In this document: in pieces, positions 17,455-25,124 of the stretch | Layout: each line of letters begins with the position of its first letter | Numbering within the stretch: the first letter of the stretch is position 1 | DNA from: Phytophthora sp. 'mugwort' | Taxonomy: Eukaryota > Oomycota > Peronosporomycetes > Peronosporales > Peronosporaceae | DNA length: 36,798 nucleotides | Direction: 5' to 3' | NCBI GenBank assembly: GCA_033558025.1 | Contig: JAUCEF010000040.1 | Span: 1 to 36,798, forward strand | Made by a program: the position numbers and the translations under genes | Notes under the pieces: generated by a model | Databases searched by the model: none | Told to the model about the DNA's origin: nothing | Seen by the model: the letters and a program-made list of their open reading frames with translations, nothing else

Positions 17455-18153
17455 ATGCAAAAGGATAATAAAAATTTTCAAAGAAATAAAAATTCTCAAA
17501 AAAACGAGGGTTTTCAAAAAAATAGAAATTCTCAAAAAAACGAAGGTTTTCAAAAAAATAGAAATTTTCAAAAAAATAAAAATTCTCAAAAAAACGAAGA
17601 TTTTCAAAGAACTAGAAATTTTCAAAAAAACGAAGATTTTCAAAGAACTAGAAATTTTCAAAAAAATGAAGGTTTTCAAAGAACTAGAAATTTTCAAAAA
17701 AATGAAGGTTTTCAAAAAAATAGAAATTTTCAAAAAAATGAAGGTTTTCAAAAAAATAGAAATTTTCAAAAAAATGAAGGTTTTCAAAAAAATAGAAATT
17801 TTCAAAAAAATGAAGGTTTTCAAAGAACTAGAAATTTTCAAAAAAATAATAGTTTGAAAGGAGATAAAAAATTTTATAAACAGCATTTTAATCAAGAAAA
17901 GAATAAATATTCTTCTTCTTATAAACGTTATAATAAATATCCTTATCAAAAAAATAACAAATATTCTTATAAAAATAATATTTATTATATTTTAGGTGAA
18001 AAAAAACCATCAAAACCTTTAATAACTTCTTATTTACATAGAAATAAAAAAATAAAAACAGGTATGTTTTTTAAAGAACCTTCTTATAAAACAATTTTAT
18101 ATCCTTTTCATTTAAATTTAAAATTAATTAATGAATATTTGAAAAAAAAATAA
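17455..18153 (+). CDS. Unrecognised tandem-repeat protein ORF232
   Basis: This 232-residue ORF starts 2 bases after the rps4 stop. Residues about 8-130 are a tandem array of a 12-residue unit of the form FQ(K/R)(N/T)RN(F/S)QKNE(G/D), itself two related six-residue halves, about ten copies. The product is very rich in N, Q, K, R and E and is likely disordered and RNA-binding. The C-terminal 80 residues are not repetitive: YKRYNKYPYQKN, then YYILGEKKPSKPLITSYLHRN and FFKEPSYKTILYPFHLNLK. I do not recognise that domain. The frame is kept across all repeats. A hairpin follows the stop. A ribosome-associated protein is a guess from context only. Confidence 0.7.
   Translation: MQKDNKNFQRNKNSQKNEGFQKNRNSQKNEGFQKNRNFQKNKNSQKNEDFQRTRNFQKNEDFQRTRNFQKNEGFQRTRNFQKNEGFQKNRNFQKNEGFQKNRNFQKNEGFQKNRNFQKNEGFQRTRNFQKNNSLKGDKKFYKQHFNQEKNKYSSSYKRYNKYPYQKNNKYSYKNNIYYILGEKKPSKPLITSYLHRNKKIKTGMFFKEPSYKTILYPFHLNLKLINEYLKKK
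17506..17847 (+). repeat. 36-bp in-frame tandem repeat inside ORF232
   Basis: The unit is TTTTCAAAAAAATGAAGG plus TTTTCAAAAAAATAGAAA (36 bp), with variants such as AGAACT for AAAAAT and ACGAAG for ATGAAG. Every unit is a multiple of three, so expansion or contraction would keep the frame. The three units around 17705-17812 are identical, which points to recent slippage or unequal exchange. Confidence 0.93.
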
Positions 18154-18157
18154 AAAT

Positions 18158-18179
18158 TTAAACCATTTATATGGTTTAA
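18158..18179 (+). terminator. Hairpin between ORF232 and the LSU rRNA
   Basis: A perfect 9-bp stem (TTAAACCAT/ATGGTTTAA) closes a 4-base TTAT loop 4 bases after the ORF232 stop. It may be a processing site separating the mRNA from the rRNA, or form part of the LSU terminal helix region. Confidence 0.45.
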
Positions 18180-19777
18180 GTATAAATAATAATAAAAGCA
18201 TTAAGTGGATGCCTTGGCATTAATTTGATTTTTAGGACGTAAAAAATGCGAAAAGTTTTATTAAATAATATTTTATTTTGAAATAAAAATTTCCTAAAGA
18301 AAACTTTTTTTTTGTGAAAATTTTAAAAACAGTGAATTGAAATATCTAAGTAACTGTTAAAAAAATCAAACGAGATTCCGTTAGTAATGACGAGTGAAAA
18401 TGGAAATTAGGTTTATAAAAATAAAAAAATATTTGAAAAATTTTGAAAAATTTACTTAAAAAGGTGAAAGTCCTGTAGAATAATAATTGTTTTTATAATA
18501 GTAAAAAGGGTTATGTGTAAGCCTTTTTGAATATTGGGGAACCACCCTCAAAACCTTTTAAAAATTAATGATCGATAGTGGACAAGTACTGTAAAGGAAA
18601 GGTGAAAAAGAACTTTTGAGTTTGAAATAATTCTGAAACTTAATGTTAACAATCAATTGAAACTTTTTTAAAAAGTAACAGTGTACCTTTTGCATAATGG
18701 GCCAGCAAGTTTATTTTTATAGCAAGCTTAATTTAATAAAGTAGGCGTAGATAAATCAAGTTTTAAAAAGCTTTTTAGTTATATAAATAAGACCCGAAAC
18801 TGAGTGATCTAACCATGAACAGATTGAAAAATAGGTAAAACTATTTGAAGGATCGAACTCACATATGTGGCAAAATATGGAGATGATTTGTGGTTAGGAG
18901 TGAAAGGCTAATCAAACTCAGAGATAGCTGGTTTTCCGCGAAATCTATTGAAGTAGAGCATTTAAAATCTTTTTTTGGGGTAGAGCACTCATTGAGCTAG
19001 GGGGTGTAAAAACTTACTGAATTCTTGGAAACTCCGAATACAAAAAAAAGTAATTTAAATAGACAGACATTAGGCGCTAAGGTCTTTTGTCAAAAGGGAA
19101 ACAGCCCAGATTGATCGCTAAGGTCTCTAAATAATATTCTAAGTGAAAAAGGAAGTGAAAAAATGATTACAACCCATAGGTAGGCTTGGAAGCAGCCATC
19201 CTTTAAAGAAAGCGTAATAGCTCATTGGTCTAGTTTTTTTGCGCCTAAAATGTATCGAGACTTAAGAAATTTACCGAAGCGGCAAGTTTTATTTTTAATA
19301 AAACGGTAGCGGAACATTCTGTATGTTAATAAAGATATATTGTGAAATATGTTGAAGATATCAGAAAAGAAAATGCTGGCATTAGTAACAAAAAATAACG
19401 AATATAAATCGTTATCACCGTAAATCCAAGGGTTTCTATGTTAAGATGTATTACATAGAGTGAAACGGCCCCTAAGAAAGATTTGACGAAAGCAGATTTT
19501 GATGGGATAATTTTTAAATTAAATTTTTTTAAAAAAGTGACAAAAATTTTTAATTTTTCAGGAAATAGCTTTTTTAATTAAAAACCGTACCCTAAACCGA
19601 CACAGGTGGATAGGTCGAGTAGACTAAGGTGAATGAGAGAACTATATTGAAGGAACTCGGCAAAATGACTTTGTAACTTCGGGATAAAAAGTACCTAATT
19701 ATTTTTAATAATTAGGTGTCACAAAATAGGGGGTTGCGACTGTTTAATAAAAACTTAGGACTCTGCTAAATGGTAAC

Positions 19778-19815
<38 letters not shown>

Positions 19816-19873
19816 ATTAAAAGGAAATGTTTGCGCATTAAATGGAAGTCCCAGTAAACGGCGGCCGTAACTC

Positions 19874-19930
<57 letters not shown>

Positions 19931-20366
19931 TGTAACGACATCCCCGCTGTCTCCAATATAGACTCAGTGAATTTGAATTATCCGTGAAGATGCGGATTTT
20001 CTATAGTTAGACGGAAAGACCCCGTGAACCTTTACTACATCTTTATATTGTTATTTTATCTAATATGTGTAGTATAAGTGGTAATCTTTTAAACCTTTAC
20101 GCTAGTAAATTGTATAGATATTCTTGAAATACCACTCTTATTAAAATAAATAACTAATATTTTTTAAATAGACATTGTATGGTTGGTAGTTTGACTGGGG
20201 CGGTCACCTCCTAAAGAGTAACGGAGGTGTACAAAGGTAAGCTCAAATTGGATAATATTATCAATTGTAGAGCATAATGGTAAAAGCTTGCTTGACTGTA
20301 AGATAGACATATCAAACAGGGACGAAAGTCGGTCATAGTGATCCGATAATTCTTTGTGGAAAGATT

Positions 20367-20409
<43 letters not shown>

Positions 20410-20487
20410 GACTCCTAAGAGCTCCTATCGACGGAGTCGTTTGGCACCTCGATGTCGACTCATCACATCCTGGAGCTGAAGAAGGTT

Positions 20488-20527
<40 letters not shown>

Positions 20528-20815
20528 TTGGGTTTAGAACGTCGTGAGACAGTTTGGTTCCTATCTTCTATAGATATTTTGAAAAATGCAAGAATCTAAC
20601 TCTAGTACGAGAGGACCGAGAAGGGTAAATCTCTGGTGTATCGGTTGTTGAGAGGCATAGCCGAGTAGCTAAATTTATTTTGGATAATTACTGAAAGCAT
20701 CTAAGTAAGAAACCATTCTTAAAAATTTTTCATATAAAAACTGTAAAAGATGATTACATTAATAGGTTTTAAGTATAAGTATTGTAAAATATTTAGCTTA
20801 AAAATACTAAAAGTT
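18180..20815 (+). rRNA. rnl: Large subunit ribosomal RNA
   Basis: Bacterial-type 23S landmarks run in order: GTGGATGCCTTGGCA near the 5' end (about 18205), GAGTGAAAATGG, ACCCGAAACTGAGTGATCTA, AACTCAGAGATAGCTGG, GCGTAATAGCTCA, GGCGGCCGTAACTCTGACGG (19860), GTCCTAAGGTAGCGAAATTCC, GACGGAAAGACCCCGTGAAC, GGGGATAACAGGCTGAT (20394), GTTCGGCTGTTCGCC, CTCTAGTACGAGAGGACCG (20601). It is contiguous, with no intron at the usual sites. Both ends are approximate. Variable regions are short and AT-rich. Confidence 0.96.
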
Positions 20816-20837
20816 TTAAAAATTAAAATATAATTAT

Positions 20838-20909
20838 TTCTTTGTAGCTCAACGGTAGAGCAAATGGCTGTTAACCATTAGGTTGTAGGTTCAAATCCTA
20901 TCAAAGAAG
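20838..20909 (+). tRNA. trnN(guu): tRNA-Asn(GUU)
   Basis: A 72-nt tRNA: acceptor TTCTTTG/CAAAGAA, D arm GCTCAACGGTAGAGC, anticodon GTT in GGCTGTTAACC, T arm GTAGGTTCAAATCCTAT. First of five tRNAs after the LSU rRNA. Confidence 0.95.
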
Positions 20910-20921
20910 TTTTATATTTTA

Positions 20922-21010
20922 GGTCGAATAGCCAAGTCAGGTTTAAGGCAGTAGTTTGCTAAACTATCAGTTAATTTATTAACTCGTGGGTTCAAATCCC
21001 ACTTCGACTT
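20922..21010 (+). tRNA. trnS(gcu): tRNA-Ser(GCU)
   Basis: An 89-nt class II tRNA: acceptor GGTCGAA/TTCGACT (G-T closing), anticodon GCT in GTTTGCTAAAC, long variable arm GTTAATTTATTAAC, T arm GTGGGTTCAAATCCCAC. Confidence 0.94.
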
Positions 21011-21034
21011 ATTTTATTAATAAAGTATTAATAA

Positions 21035-21106
21035 GATGATGTAGTTTAATGGTAGAGCGTGGGAATCATAATCCTAATGTTGTAGGTTCAAATCCTACCA
21101 TCATTA
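21035..21106 (+). tRNA. trnM(cau): tRNA-Met(CAU), probable elongator
   Basis: A 72-nt tRNA: acceptor GATGATG/CATCATT, anticodon loop ATCATAA (CAT) on stem TGGGA/TCCTA, T arm GTAGGTTCAAATCCTAC. Of the three CAU tRNAs here, this one resembles neither tRNA-Ile(CAU) nor the initiator, so elongator Met is the likely role. Confidence 0.75.
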
Positions 21107-21118
21107 ATTATCTTTAAA

Positions 21119-21193
21119 CGGAAGGTAGCATAGTCTGGCTAATGCGTCTGTTTTGGGAACAGAAGATCAAAGGTTCAAATCCTTTTCTTCCGA
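21119..21193 (+). tRNA. trnP(ugg): tRNA-Pro(UGG)
   Basis: A 75-nt tRNA: acceptor CGGAAGG/TCTTCCG (one G-T), anticodon TGG in GTTTTGGGAAC, T arm AAAGGTTCAAATCCTTT. Confidence 0.94.
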
Positions 21194-21211
21194 AAAAGGA
21201 AGAAAATATAA

Positions 21212-21283
21212 GATGAGATAGAGTAATAGGTAACTTATCAGGCTCATAATCTGAAGATGTAGGTTCAAATCCTACTCTCATCA
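21212..21283 (+). tRNA. trnfM(cau): tRNA-Met(CAU), probable initiator
   Basis: A 72-nt tRNA: acceptor GATGAGA/TCTCATC, anticodon arm TCAGGCTCATAATCTGA, T arm GTAGGTTCAAATCCTAC. The sequence ATCAGGCTCATAATCTGAAG resembles plant mitochondrial initiator tRNA. The first pair is G-C, not the C-A mismatch of bacterial initiators, so the role is inferred. Confidence 0.65.
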
Positions 21284-21305
21284 TTTTAAAATTAATATAT
21301 AATTT

Positions 21306-21677
21306 ATGATTCAAATTCAAACTAAATTAAAAGTAAATGATAATAGTGGTATTAAAATAGGACAATGTATAAAAATTTATAAAAAAAAAATTGGAAAAAT
21401 TGGGGATACAATTTTAATTTCTGCTAAAAAATTACGTTTAAATCAAAAAAAAAAAATTAAAATAATTAAAGGAGATTTATTTAAAGCTTTAATTATACAT
21501 ACAACATATCAAAAAAAAAGTACAATAGGTAATATAATAAAATTTGATAAAAATTGTATAATTATTTTAAATAATCAAAATAAACCCCTAGGAACACGTA
21601 TATTTGGTCCGATTACTTCTGAATTTCGGAAGAAAAAAAATTTCAAAATATTAGCATTAGCTTCAAATATTTTATAA
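21306..21677 (+). CDS. rpl14: Ribosomal protein L14
   Basis: A 123-residue uL14 at the subunit interface. It begins MIQIQTKLKVNDNSGIKIGQCIKIY (I..QT.L.V.DNSGAK...CI) and holds the motifs GDLFKALIIHT, NCIIILNNQNKPLGTRIFGPI and the end KILALASNIL. It follows the initiator tRNA by 22 bases. In bacteria and many protist mitochondria rpl14 follows rpl16 closely; here it is 7.6 kb further on, after the LSU rRNA. Confidence 0.97.
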   Translation: MIQIQTKLKVNDNSGIKIGQCIKIYKKKIGKIGDTILISAKKLRLNQKKKIKIIKGDLFKALIIHTTYQKKSTIGNIIKFDKNCIIILNNQNKPLGTRIFGPITSEFRKKKNFKILALASNIL

Positions 21678-21683
21678 AAATAT

Positions 21684-22211
21684 ATGAAAAAAAATTTACA
21701 AATCCATTATCAAAATATTACTATATACGATCTTTTAACAAAATTAAATTTTAAAAATATATTTGAAATACCTAAAATAAGTAAAATATGTTTAAATATT
21801 GGTTTTAAAAACGCTAATATTGAAAAAAAAAAATTAATTAATATAATTTTACTTTTAAAATTAATAACAAATCAAAAACCTATAATAACAAAATCAAAAA
21901 AAAATAATATTTTTTTAAAAATCAAAAAAAATTCAATTATAGGTTGTAAAATAACTTTAAGAAAAAAAAATATTTTTAATTTTTTAGAAAAAATTTTGAT
22001 TTTTCTTTTTCAAAATTTAACTAAAATAAATTTTAATTTTAAAAATCAAAATATTTTAAATTTTCAAATTCGAAATATTTTAGATTTTTTTGAATTAAAA
22101 ACTGAATTTTTAAAATTCAAAGATATACCTCCAATAGATGTTTCTATTCATACAAATGCAAAAAATCATTATGAATTATTTTTATTATTAAATTCACTAT
22201 TTTTATTATAA
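21684..22211 (+). CDS. rpl5: Ribosomal protein L5
   Basis: A 175-residue uL5, which binds 5S rRNA and the P-site tRNA in bacteria. Recognisable parts are NIFEIPKISKICLNIGFKNA (P.I.KI.LN.G...A), LITNQKPIITKSKKNNIFLKIKKNSIIGCKITLRKKNIFNFLEKIL, and the C-terminal IDVSIHTNAKNHYELFLLLNSL (the I.I.T.AK...E...LL..). It is 6 bases after rpl14. Its presence is consistent with a mitochondrial 5S rRNA (see 22303-22379). Confidence 0.95.
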   Translation: MKKNLQIHYQNITIYDLLTKLNFKNIFEIPKISKICLNIGFKNANIEKKKLINIILLLKLITNQKPIITKSKKNNIFLKIKKNSIIGCKITLRKKNIFNFLEKILIFLFQNLTKINFNFKNQNILNFQIRNILDFFELKTEFLKFKDIPPIDVSIHTNAKNHYELFLLLNSLFLL

Positions 22212-22224
22212 AAATAATTTATTA

Positions 22225-22296
22225 GCAAAAATAGCTCAATGGTAGAGTATAACCTTGCCAAGGTTAATGTTGAGGGTTCAAATCCCTTTTTTTGCT
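22225..22296 (+). tRNA. trnG(gcc): tRNA-Gly(GCC)
   Basis: A 72-nt tRNA: acceptor GCAAAAA/TTTTTGC, D arm GCTCAATGGTAGAGT, anticodon GCC in CCTTGCCAAGG, T arm GAGGGTTCAAATCCCTT. Confidence 0.94.
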
Positions 22297-22302
22297 TAAT
22301 TC

Positions 22303-22379
22303 AAATAAATGTACCCAAAGGCAGTATTTGGTATTTCCATTTTTTAATTAGGGAATAATATTAGTATTGACATTTATTT
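22303..22379 (+). ncRNA. rrn5: Candidate 5S rRNA, compact and apparently permuted
   Basis: Seen: a perfect 10-bp closing stem (AAATAAATGT at 22303-22312 with ACATTTATTT at 22370-22379). Inside, ACCCAAAGGCAGTATTTGG, loop TATTT, CCATTTTTTAATTAGGGAA follows the order and spacing of helices IV/V of 5S rRNA (in bacteria a GGUAGU strand opposite a GAGAGUAGGGAA strand). Then a short hairpin AATA-TTAG-TATT. Known: stramenopile mitochondria can encode 5S, and brown algae have a circularly permuted three-arm form. Inferred: terminal stem = helix II/III, short hairpin = closed helix I. At 77 nt it is small and lacks an obvious loop C, so this may instead be a cis-regulatory structure. Confidence 0.42.
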
Positions 22380-22396
22380 ACTTCTTTATAAAAATT

Positions 22397-22927
22397 ATGA
22401 TTTTTTTTAACATTATTAAAAGGATATTTTTTGCTTATAATCTATATAAAATTATACAAGATATATTAAAAATACATCCTAAATTTTTTCAAAATATTTT
22501 TAAATTTATTTTAATTCTTTTACCTCTTGAAATAACTTTATTAGAAGATTTTATAGATTTAGAGACTGAGGCTGAGGAAGCTGCTTTAAAAAAAGAAGAA
22601 AAACCTAAAAGTATTTTAAAAAGAATTGACGATAATATGCCAACTATTTTCGTTTTTTTTTTTTTATCTTTTTTGTTTTATTTATTTCTAGATGCTTTTT
22701 TTTTTGATAGCGACAATTTCCCAAGCGATTTTCCTAGTAATTTTTCAACTGATTTAAATTTTGATTCAGATAGTGACTCTTTACCAAAACCACCAAAAAG
22801 AAAAATTACAAGATCTGGAAATCCTCTGAATCTATATAGATATTTTCATTATTTAGATGTTGAAACAGGTGAACGTATAGATGATATCGATCGATTAGAT
22901 CCTGATACTTATGAAATAGTGGATTAA
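22397..22927 (+). CDS. Unrecognised membrane protein ORF176
   Basis: This ORF encodes 176 residues from the ATG at 22397; the frame opens further up only with a TTG at 22367, inside the 5S-like element. Features: hydrophobic N-terminal third with aromatic-rich helices (about residues 1-45), a glutamate-rich segment LETEAEEAALKKEEK, one clear membrane segment (IFVFFFLSFLFYLFLDAFFF, about 84-103), then a Ser/Asp-rich stretch DFPSNFSTDLNFDSDSDSLP and a charged tail YLDVETGERIDDIDRLD. It uses more C/G-ending codons and acidic residues than neighbouring genes. A possible terminator hairpin overlaps its end. I do not recognise a family. Confidence 0.65.
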   Translation: MIFFNIIKRIFFAYNLYKIIQDILKIHPKFFQNIFKFILILLPLEITLLEDFIDLETEAEEAALKKEEKPKSILKRIDDNMPTIFVFFFLSFLFYLFLDAFFFDSDNFPSDFPSNFSTDLNFDSDSDSLPKPPKRKITRSGNPLNLYRYFHYLDVETGERIDDIDRLDPDTYEIVD

Positions 22928-22950
22928 TTTATTCCACTTTTTCTTTTTTA
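22918..22950 (+). terminator. Hairpin plus T-run at the end of ORF176
   Basis: A 6-bp stem (AGTGGA at 22918-22923 with TCCACT at 22933-22938) with a 9-base loop is followed by a T-rich run (TTTTTCTTTTTT). It overlaps the TAA stop. It looks like an intrinsic-terminator or 3'-processing structure. Confidence 0.4.
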
Positions 22951-22988
22951 AAACAATAATAAACATTTTTTAAACAATAAAAATATAC

Positions 22989-23060
22989 GTGATTATAGAT
23001 TAATTGGTAAATCCTTTATCTTCCAAGTAAATATTATGGGTTCAAATCCCATTAATCACA
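22989..23060 (+). tRNA. trnG(ucc): tRNA-Gly(UCC)
   Basis: A 72-nt tRNA: acceptor GTGATTA/TAATCAC, anticodon TCC in TATCTTCCAAGTA on stem TTTAT/GTAAA, T arm ATGGGTTCAAATCCCAT. With trnG(gcc) it gives two glycine tRNAs. Confidence 0.9.
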
Positions 23061-23077
23061 TATTTAAAATATCTTTA

Positions 23078-23161
23078 GGAGAAATGGCTGAGTGGTTAAA
23101 AGCGGCAGACTGTAAATTTGTTGAAATATTTTCTACGTAGGTTCAAATCCTACTTTCTCCA
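23078..23161 (+). tRNA. trnY(gua): tRNA-Tyr(GUA)
   Basis: An 84-nt class II tRNA: acceptor GGAGAAA/TTTCTCC, anticodon GTA in GACTGTAAATT, variable arm about GTTGAAATATTTTCTAC, T arm GTAGGTTCAAATCCTAC. A long variable arm on tRNA-Tyr is the bacterial/organellar form. Confidence 0.94.
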
Positions 23162-23516
23162 ATAAAGATCTAAAAAAAAAAAAGGATAAACAAATTAAAA
23201 AAAGGATAAAAAGATAAAATATCTTTAAATAGTTAAGTTAAAAAGATATTTATCTTTTCAACAAAAAATTCAAAAACATATTTAGGGGGGGATCCTTTTC
23301 AAAAAATAATATTTTTTTTTCGTGATACAAAGAAATTTTTATTAATAACTAATTGAATTTTTAAAAATTAAAAAATTTTAATCCTTTAAGACAATATAAG
23401 ACAATATAAGACAATATAAGACAATATAAGACAAAAATTAATATAAGAATGTTATAATATTAAATTTTTAAATATTTGTTATTTTAAAAATTAATATTAA
23501 ATAATTAATATAAAAC
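23162..23516. promoter_or_regulatory. Non-coding leader of the SSU rRNA
   Basis: About 355 bases without a gene. It holds A-rich direct repeats ending in AAAAAGGATAAA (23172-23210), a hairpin-prone stretch with AAAGATA/TATCTTT pairs (about 23210-23260), a run of seven G followed by GATCC at 23285-23295, a 10-bp tandem repeat at 23388-23434, and then AT-rich sequence up to the rRNA. It is the likeliest place for an rRNA promoter, but no known motif is visible. Confidence 0.35.
23388..23434 (+). repeat. 10-bp tandem repeat upstream of the SSU rRNA
   Basis: Four full copies of ACAATATAAG (23391-23430), flanked by AAG before and a partial ACAA after. The copies are identical. The array is about 85 bases before the start of the SSU rRNA. 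Confidence 0.95.
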
Positions 23517-24374
23517 TTAAATAGAGTTTGATCCTGGCTCAGAATAAATGCTATCGGTATGCTTAACACATGCAAGTTGAATGTTTTTAAAACATAGCGA
23601 ACGGGTGAGTAACACGTGAATTATCTACCTTTTAATTCAGAATAATTATTTTTATAAAAATACTGAATAAATTAATTAAAGTTTTTAACGTTAAAAGATG
23701 AGTTTGCGCAAGATTATGGTAGTTGGTAGTTTAATAGACAACCAAGCCTATTATCTTTAGCTGGTTTGAAAGAATGATCAGCCACATTGGGACTGAGACA
23801 CGGCCCAAACTTTTTTAAAGGCAGCAGTGGGGAATTTTGGACAATGAGCGGAAGCTTGATCCAGCAATACCGAGTGGGTGATGACGGCTAATTAGGTTGT
23901 AAAGCTCTTTCATTAAGGAGGAAAATGACAGTACTTAAAAAAGAAGTTCCGGCTAATACCCGTGCCAGCAGCCGCGGTAATACGGGAGGAGCGAGCATTA
24001 TTCGGGATGATTAGGCGTAAAGGGTTTGTAGGTAGTTTTTTAAGTTGAAAGAAACAAATTAAAGCTCAACTTTATACATTTTTTCAAAACTGATAAACTG
24101 GAGTATAAATAGAGGATAATGGAATTTCTATTGGAGTGATAAAATACGTTGATAATAGAAGGAAGACCTATGGCGAAGGCAATTATCTGGGTATATACTG
24201 ACACTGAGAAACGAAAGCTTGGGTAGCGAACGGGATTAGAGACCCCGGTAGTCCATGCTGTAAACGATGAGTGCTAATATTTAGAATTTTTAGATATAAC
24301 AGCTAACGCGTTAAGCACTCCGCCTGAAAAGTATAATCGCAAGATTGAAATTCAAAGGAATTGACGGGAGTCTA

Positions 24375-24406
<32 letters not shown>

Positions 24407-25024
24407 AATACGCGCAGAACCTTACCAACTCTTGCTAATTTTTATTTAAAATTTTTATATAAAAAACAGGTGTTGCATGGCTGTCGTCAGCTCGTGTTGT
24501 GAAATGTTTGGTTAAATCCTTTAACGAGCGCAACCCCTATGATTAGTTACTAATTTATTATAAATAGATAAAAGTACTCTAATGAAAAAATTAATGATAG
24601 GTTAATGGAAGGTGGGGATGACGTCAAGTCTTCATGGCCCTTATGAGTTGGGCTACACACGTGCTACAATGATAATTACAATGAGAAGCAATAATGATAT
24701 AAGTTGGAGCAAATCTTCAAAAATTATCTTAGTTCGAATTAAGGGCTGAAACTCGCCCTTATGAAGTTGGAATCGCTAGTAATCGCAGAACAGCATGCTG
24801 CGGTGAATATGTTACTGGACTTTGTACACACCGCCCGTCACATCAGGGAAGTTGATTGTTTTTAAAATAATTTTTAATTCTTTTATAAAATTTAATAATT
24901 ATTTAAATAAAATAATTTAAAATTTTTATAAAATAAATTATAATTCCTAAAAAGTGGTTAGTAACTTTGATGAAGTCGTAACAAGGTAGTCGTAGGGGAA
25001 CCTGTGTCTGGAAGAGATCTTTAA
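23517..25024 (+). rRNA. rns: Small subunit ribosomal RNA
   Basis: 16S landmarks run in order: AGAGTTTGATCCTGGCTCAG (23523), GGGACTGAGACACGGCCCA, GTGCCAGCAGCCGCGGTAA (23961), ATTAGAGACCCCGGTAGTCC (24236), AACTCAAAGGAATTGACGGG-type (TTCAAAGGAATTGACGGG), CATGGCTGTCGTCAGCTCG, ACGTGCTACAATG, TTGTACACACCGCCCGTC (24822) and GTCGTAACAAGGTAG (24976). The end reads AACCTGTGTCTGGAAGAGATC, so the bacterial CACCTCC anti-Shine-Dalgarno tail is missing. Ends are approximate; helix 44 carries an AT-rich extension. Confidence 0.96.
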
Positions 25025-25052
25025 GCATTCTTAAATTAAAATTAAAAGTCTT

Positions 25053-25124
25053 AGGAAAATAGTTTAATTGGTAAAATCATAGTCTCCAAAATTATTGTTA
25101 TGGGTTCAAGTCCCATTTTTCCTG
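25053..25124 (+). tRNA. trnW(cca): tRNA-Trp(CCA)
   Basis: A 72-nt tRNA: acceptor AGGAAAA/TTTTCCT, anticodon CCA in GTCTCCAAAAT, T arm ATGGGTTCAAGTCCCAT. A CCA anticodon reads UGG only, in line with UGA being a stop. Confidence 0.94.

Noticed and set aside
17666..17857. Second plus-strand frame of 63 codons in the same repeats
   Set aside because: It is another frame of the same repeat array and ends where the array ends.
17437..17949. Minus-strand open frame of 170 codons over the ORF232 repeats
   Set aside because: It is a by-product of the 36-bp repeats: a repeat without stops in one minus-strand frame stays open for its whole length. The product is a monotonous FLKIS repeat and lacks a non-repetitive domain, unlike the plus-strand ORF.
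18180..20815. Group I or II intron in the LSU rRNA
   Set aside because: The conserved blocks around the usual insertion sites (19860-19920, 20390-20520, 20600) are continuous and the total length is normal.
21114..21320. Minus-strand ORF of 68 codons
   Set aside because: It covers trnP and trnfM; the GFEP-type peptides are the usual reverse translation of tRNA T arms.
23388..23434. CRISPR-like array
   Set aside because: The 10-bp units are direct tandem copies without spacers. The ORF232 repeats are also spacer-free and coding.
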